From: Dehalococcoidales bacterium
GTDB taxonomy: Bacteria > Chloroflexota > Dehalococcoidia > Dehalococcoidales > Fen-1064
NCBI GenBank assembly: GCA_028713395.1
Contig: JAQTOJ010000096.1
Location: forward strand, 1-7,478
Length of the DNA stretch: 7,478 nucleotides
Direction of reading: 5' to 3'
Of this stretch, positions 5,851-7,478 are shown piece by piece. The first letter of the stretch is position 1. The number at the start of each line of letters is the position of its first letter. The position numbers and the translations under genes are program-made. The notes under the pieces were generated by a model. It searched no databases, was not told the origin of the DNA, and worked only from the letters and a program-made list of their open reading frames with translations.

Positions 5851-5868
5851 TTCCGGCGTAGACCGGAA
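5851..5868. repeat. Short GC hairpin TTCCGG-CGTAGA-CCGGAA
   Basis: A 6-bp perfect stem with a 6-nt loop, followed by TCCAG, lies between the methyltransferase stop and the tRNA-Gly gene. There is no T-run on either strand, so a classical rho-independent terminator is unlikely. The sequence resembles the dispersed 'ccggaatccag' type of intergenic repeat, here as one short copy. Confidence 0.45.
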
Positions 5869-5880
5869 TCCAGAGAAAAG

Positions 5881-5908
5881 AAAGCTGATAACTGAGAGCT
5901 GACTGCTT
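5881..5908. repeat. Degenerate heptad repeat (NNNNCTG), inverted relative of the 4840-4874 tract
   Basis: Units AAAGCTG, ATAACTG and AGAGCTG are followed by a partial ACTGCTT. On the minus strand they read as CAGNNNT-like heptads, as in the tract at 4840-4874 but in opposite orientation. The methyltransferase gene therefore sits between two inverted tracts. It lies just beyond the 3' end of tRNA-Gly. Confidence 0.6.
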
Positions 5909-5917
5909 GGAGAGGTT

Positions 5918-5992
5918 TGGAGCGGAAGACGAGACTCGAACTCGCGACATCCTCCTTGGCAAGGAGGCATTCTACCACTGAATTACTTCCGC
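5918..5992 (-). tRNA. tRNA-Gly (anticodon GCC)
   Basis: A full cloverleaf can be drawn on the minus strand. The acceptor GCGGAAG (5992-5986) pairs with CTTCCGC (5928-5922), with discriminator T at 5921 and an encoded CCA at 5920-5918. The D arm is ATTC-AGTGGTA-GAAT. The anticodon arm is CCTCC-TTGCCAA-GGAGG, giving GCC, which reads GGC and GGU glycine codons. The T arm GCGAG-TTCGAGT-CTCGT has one G-T pair. It lies 68 bp downstream of tRNA-Phe and is probably on the same transcript. Confidence 0.97.
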
Positions 5993-6022
5993 TTATTCTA
6001 TTGCTTGCTTATTGTATCTTGA

Positions 6023-6051
6023 TTATTGGTTGTTATTTGGTTATTGGTTAT
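6023..6051. repeat. Degenerate TTATTGG tandem tract between the two tRNAs
   Basis: The 68-bp spacer between the tRNA genes is very AT-rich and holds three imperfect TTATTGG/TTATTTGG units. It resembles a decayed 7-8 bp microsatellite. It would be transcribed within the tRNA precursor spacer and removed during processing. No gene or hairpin is seen in the spacer. Confidence 0.45.
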
Positions 6052-6060
6052 TTTTAAAAA

Positions 6061-6136
6061 TGGTGCCGAAGCCCAGAATCGAACTGGGGACACGTAGATT
6101 TTCAGTCTACTGCTCTACCTACTGAGCTACCTCGGC
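6061..6136 (-). tRNA. tRNA-Phe (anticodon GAA)
   Basis: The cloverleaf on the minus strand has acceptor GCCGAGG (6136-6130) pairing with CTTCGGC (6071-6065), with one G-T pair. The discriminator is A at 6064, and CCA is encoded at 6063-6061. The anticodon arm GTAGA-CTGAAAA-TCTAC gives GAA, which reads both phenylalanine codons. The D arm carries the usual AGCTC-AGTAGGTAGAGC pattern, and the T loop is TTCGATT on a CCCAG/CTGGG stem. It is the first gene of a two-tRNA unit; its 5' end is about 10 bp from a strong -10 element. Confidence 0.98.
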
Positions 6137-6146
6137 AGCAAACATT

Positions 6147-6176
6147 ATTGTATCGGTTAACGCTGCAAAGTGTCAA
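6147..6176 (-). promoter_or_regulatory. Near-consensus promoter of the tRNA-Phe/tRNA-Gly unit
   Basis: On the minus strand a perfect TTGACA (6176-6171) is followed after 18 bp by TACAAT (6152-6147, five of six). Transcription would start near 6140, only a few bases before the tRNA-Phe 5' end, so the leader is minimal. The strength of the match and its position immediately upstream of stable RNA genes support the call. Confidence 0.82.
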
Positions 6177-6234
6177 GCACAGCCAGACTTTTTGCAACCG
6201 GCTTTATCCTCTATTCACCCTCTTTCTCCCTCTT

Positions 6235-6268
6235 GTCATGCTGAGAGCACCCAGTGGCGAAGCATCTT
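6235..6268. repeat. Fragment of a dispersed REP-like element
   Basis: It begins GTCATGCTGAG and ends GCGAAGCATCTT, the two ends of a widespread intergenic palindromic repeat that I recall from many environmental genomes. The middle (agcacccagtg) differs from the usual compact form. It is followed at 6279 by GTCATTCCCGCG, the start of another such element. Identification is from memory and needs a genome-wide comparison. Confidence 0.4.
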
Positions 6269-6305
6269 AGTCCTCTATGTCATTCCCGCGCAGGTGGCAC
6301 CCATT

Positions 6306-6322
6306 CAGCAGCTTGTCTGCTG
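6306..6322. repeat. Short hairpin CAGCAG-CTTGT-CTGCTG
   Basis: A 6-bp perfect stem with a 5-nt loop lies in the repeat-rich intergenic region. There is no T-run and no flanking gene on which it could act, so it is probably part of the repeat mosaic. Confidence 0.3.
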
Positions 6323-6371
6323 TTCATCCCGTATGCAAATCGGGACTTGATCTGGGCTTCATCGTATTTTG

Positions 6372-6395
6372 TCTCCCCTTAAGTTTAAGGGGAGA
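6372..6395. repeat. Perfect 11-bp inverted repeat, arm TCTCCCCTTAA
   Basis: The two arms TCTCCCCTTAA and TTAAGGGGAGA are separated by only GT, so a folded form would have about a 9-bp stem and a 6-nt loop. It is flanked by T-rich bases on the left and A-rich bases on the right. A transcript from either strand would give a strong hairpin, but no T-run directly follows. It may be a palindromic repeat or a bidirectional transcription barrier between the tRNA promoter and the acyl-CoA synthetase gene. Confidence 0.55.
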
Positions 6396-6543
6396 TACAA
6401 AGGGATTTGTCATATACTGCTCCCTTGTAAGACAAAACCCCTCCCCATCCAACTGCAAGTAGTCCAGTAGCCAACTGTAGATTACATCTGCTAAAATGAC
6501 GTTATCGCGGAATAACCCTGATAAGTTGTAGACGTGAAATCAC

Positions 6544-6568
6544 AGAGGGGGGCAAATAGCCCCCCTCT
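6544..6568. terminator. Strong GC hairpin upstream of the acyl-CoA synthetase gene
   Basis: AGAGGGGGGC and GCCCCCCTCT form a perfect 10-bp stem around an AAATA loop, ending 46 bp before the ATG at 6615. It has the stem of a terminator but no U-tract on either strand (CTAAATTATT follows on the plus strand). It could block readthrough or form a leader structure of the synthetase mRNA. No recognisable riboswitch or attenuator partner was found. Confidence 0.45.
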
Positions 6569-6614
6569 CTAAATTATTGGGACCGCCGCACAGTGGGAAG
6601 GAGACTTCTTCAAC

Positions 6615-7478
6615 ATGGAAAATCAATACGACGCCGTTTACCGGGAATCCATCGATGATCCCCGGACATTCTGGGGTAAAATCGCCGCCCAGTTCCACTG
6701 GTACGAAAAACCTTCGCAAATACTGGATAACACCGATCCCGTTTTTACCCGCTGGTTCGTCGGCGGTAAAACCAATATCTCTTATAACGCCCTGGATCGC
6801 CACCTTAAAAACGGGTTGGGAGATAAACCCGCCCTCATCTGGGAAGGCGCCGCTCAGGGCGCTACCCGCGTCATCACCTATAAAGAATTGTACCTTCAGG
6901 TCAACCGCCTCGCCGCCGTTTTCCAGAGTTTCGGCGTGCAAAAAGGCGATCGTATCCTCTTCTTCATGCCCACCGTCCCGGAAGCTGTCATGGTCATGCT
7001 GGCCGCCACCCGCCTCGGCGCCATCCATGCCGGCATTTTTACCGGCTACGGGCTGGAAAACATCACCGAGCGCATTTTGAGCGCCCAACCCAAAATTATT
7101 GTCACCGCGGATGGCTCTTTCCGCCGCAACCGCGTCGTGCCTCTCAAAGAAACCCTCGATATCGCCCTGCAAAAAGTCCCGGTGCCGCACGTTATCGTTT
7201 TGAACCGCGGCGTTGCCCCCGTCAATATGGTCGCCGGCCGGGATTATGATTGGGATTCCTTGCTCCAGGAAAGGGGCATGGATTACGTCGAGCCTCTGCC
7301 CGTGGAGAGCGCGCACCCTTCGCACATCCTCTTCACTTCGGGCGATACTGAAAACCCGCGCGGCGTGGTCAACGATACCGGCGGCTACATGGTGGGCGTC
7401 TGCAACTCCATGAAGATGATCTACGGCGTCAAGCCGCATGAGGTCTTCTGGGCCACCTCTGACATCGGCTGGCGTGTC
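6615..7478 (+). CDS. Acetyl-/propionyl-CoA synthetase-like acyl-CoA synthetase, N-terminal 288 residues (3' truncated by window)
   Basis: This enzyme belongs to the adenylate-forming superfamily, which activates a short carboxylic acid with ATP to an acyl-AMP and then to an acyl-CoA. The N-terminus (YRESIDDPRTFWGKIAAQFHWY, residues 9-30) matches the ACAS_N domain of Acs/PrpE enzymes. It is followed by ALIWEG, ITYKELYLQVNRLA (87-100) and GDRILFFMPTVPEAV (111-125). After LAATRLGAIHAG comes FTGYGLENITERI (142-154), and FWATSDIGW (278-286) is near the cut. The ATP-binding A3 loop is unusual: residues 241-250 read TSGDTENPRG, not TSG(T/S)TGxPKG. ATG 6615 has AAGGAGA at 6598-6604 (GGAG 11 nt away, slightly long). 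The catalytic lysine region of the C-terminal domain is outside the window. Acyl specificity is undetermined; propionyl-CoA synthetase-like relatives are the closest I recall. Confidence 0.9.
   Translation, partial: MENQYDAVYRESIDDPRTFWGKIAAQFHWYEKPSQILDNTDPVFTRWFVGGKTNISYNALDRHLKNGLGDKPALIWEGAAQGATRVITYKELYLQVNRLAAVFQSFGVQKGDRILFFMPTVPEAVMVMLAATRLGAIHAGIFTGYGLENITERILSAQPKIIVTADGSFRRNRVVPLKETLDIALQKVPVPHVIVLNRGVAPVNMVAGRDYDWDSLLQERGMDYVEPLPVESAHPSHILFTSGDTENPRGVVNDTGGYMVGVCNSMKMIYGVKPHEVFWATSDIGWRV

Larger units (their letters stand above)
6177..6614. other. Repeat- and hairpin-rich non-coding region between the tRNA promoter and the acyl-CoA synthetase gene
   Basis: I see no credible gene in this stretch. 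A 61-codon open frame at 6277-6462 runs through repeats, has no ribosome site and shows no protein-like motifs. What it does hold is a set of unrelated short elements. These are a REP-like fragment at 6235-6268, a CAGCAG/CTGCTG hairpin at 6306-6322, an 11-bp inverted repeat at 6372-6395 and a 10-bp GC hairpin at 6544-6568. It therefore looks like a mosaic of decayed dispersed repeats. No convincing promoter for the downstream gene was found, although TAAAAT near 6494-6499 could be a -10. Confidence 0.55.

Noticed and set aside
5609..5962. Minus-strand open frame covering the methyltransferase 3' end and tRNA-Gly
   Set aside because: It overlaps a tRNA and a well-supported gene and has no recognisable domain.
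5918..6136. tRNA genes as an integration site of a mobile element
   Set aside because: I found no duplicated tRNA 3' end elsewhere in the window and no integrase; both tRNAs are intact.
6277..6462. 61-codon plus-strand open frame in the repeat-rich intergenic region
   Set aside because: It crosses repeat fragments and the 11-bp palindrome, lacks a ribosome-binding site and shows no protein-like motifs.
6540..7439. Long 299-codon minus-strand open frame opposite the acyl-CoA synthetase
   Set aside because: It is the mirror of the clear synthetase frame in G/C-rich third-position sequence. Its His/Asp/Gly-rich composition is typical of antisense shadows.

Overview
The window is an ordinary-looking stretch of bacterial chromosome. 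It carries ten protein-coding genes, two of them cut by the window edges, and two tRNA genes. Gene content (two-subunit oxygen-sensitive class I fumarase/tartrate dehydratase, a short ArgA-like acetyltransferase, a PrpE/Acs-type acyl-CoA synthetase, several TTG/GTG starts) suggests an anaerobic or facultatively anaerobic bacterium. The intergenic repeats (fragments resembling TCATGCTGAG...CGAAGCATCT, degenerate heptads, small GC hairpins) are of a kind I associate with uncultured Chloroflexota such as Dehalococcoidia. That taxonomic guess comes from general impression only and is weakly supported; Firmicutes-like lineages are possible.

Layout. Positions 1-1980 (+) hold a tightly packed operon: the C-terminal part of a fumarase alpha subunit, the beta subunit (ATGA overlap), a HIT-family hydrolase (3-bp gap or start overlap) and a GNAT acetyltransferase resembling streptothricin acetyltransferases (5-bp gap). 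Positions 1993-3866 (-) hold a convergent operon transcribed nadK (NAD kinase) -> ArgA-like GNAT (TAA immediately followed by ATG) -> Nudix ADP-ribose pyrophosphatase-like gene. Positions 3867-4059 are intergenic, with a hairpin and a candidate nadK promoter. Positions 4060-4815 (-) encode a classical SDR oxidoreductase. It is divergent from a SAM-dependent methyltransferase at 4998-5813 (+), and the two probable sigma70-type promoters lie back to back between them. Positions 5918-6136 (-) hold tRNA-Phe(GAA) followed by tRNA-Gly(GCC), both with encoded CCA, behind a near-consensus promoter. Positions 6137-6614 are a repeat- and hairpin-rich non-coding stretch. From 6615 to the window end runs the N-terminal 288 codons of an acetyl/propionyl-CoA synthetase-like enzyme.

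Functionally, the left two-thirds is central and nucleotide-cofactor metabolism: fumarate/malate interconversion, NADP synthesis, and house-cleaning of nucleotide derivatives by HIT and Nudix enzymes. The right part mixes accessory genes (SDR, methyltransferase) with tRNAs and repeats. I found no transposase, integrase, CRISPR array, phage gene or recognisable defence system. The points most worth a second look are the promoter-defined TTG start of the methyltransferase with its palindromic promoter spacer, the inverted heptad-repeat tracts on either side of that gene, and the non-canonical nucleotide-binding loop of the acyl-CoA synthetase.
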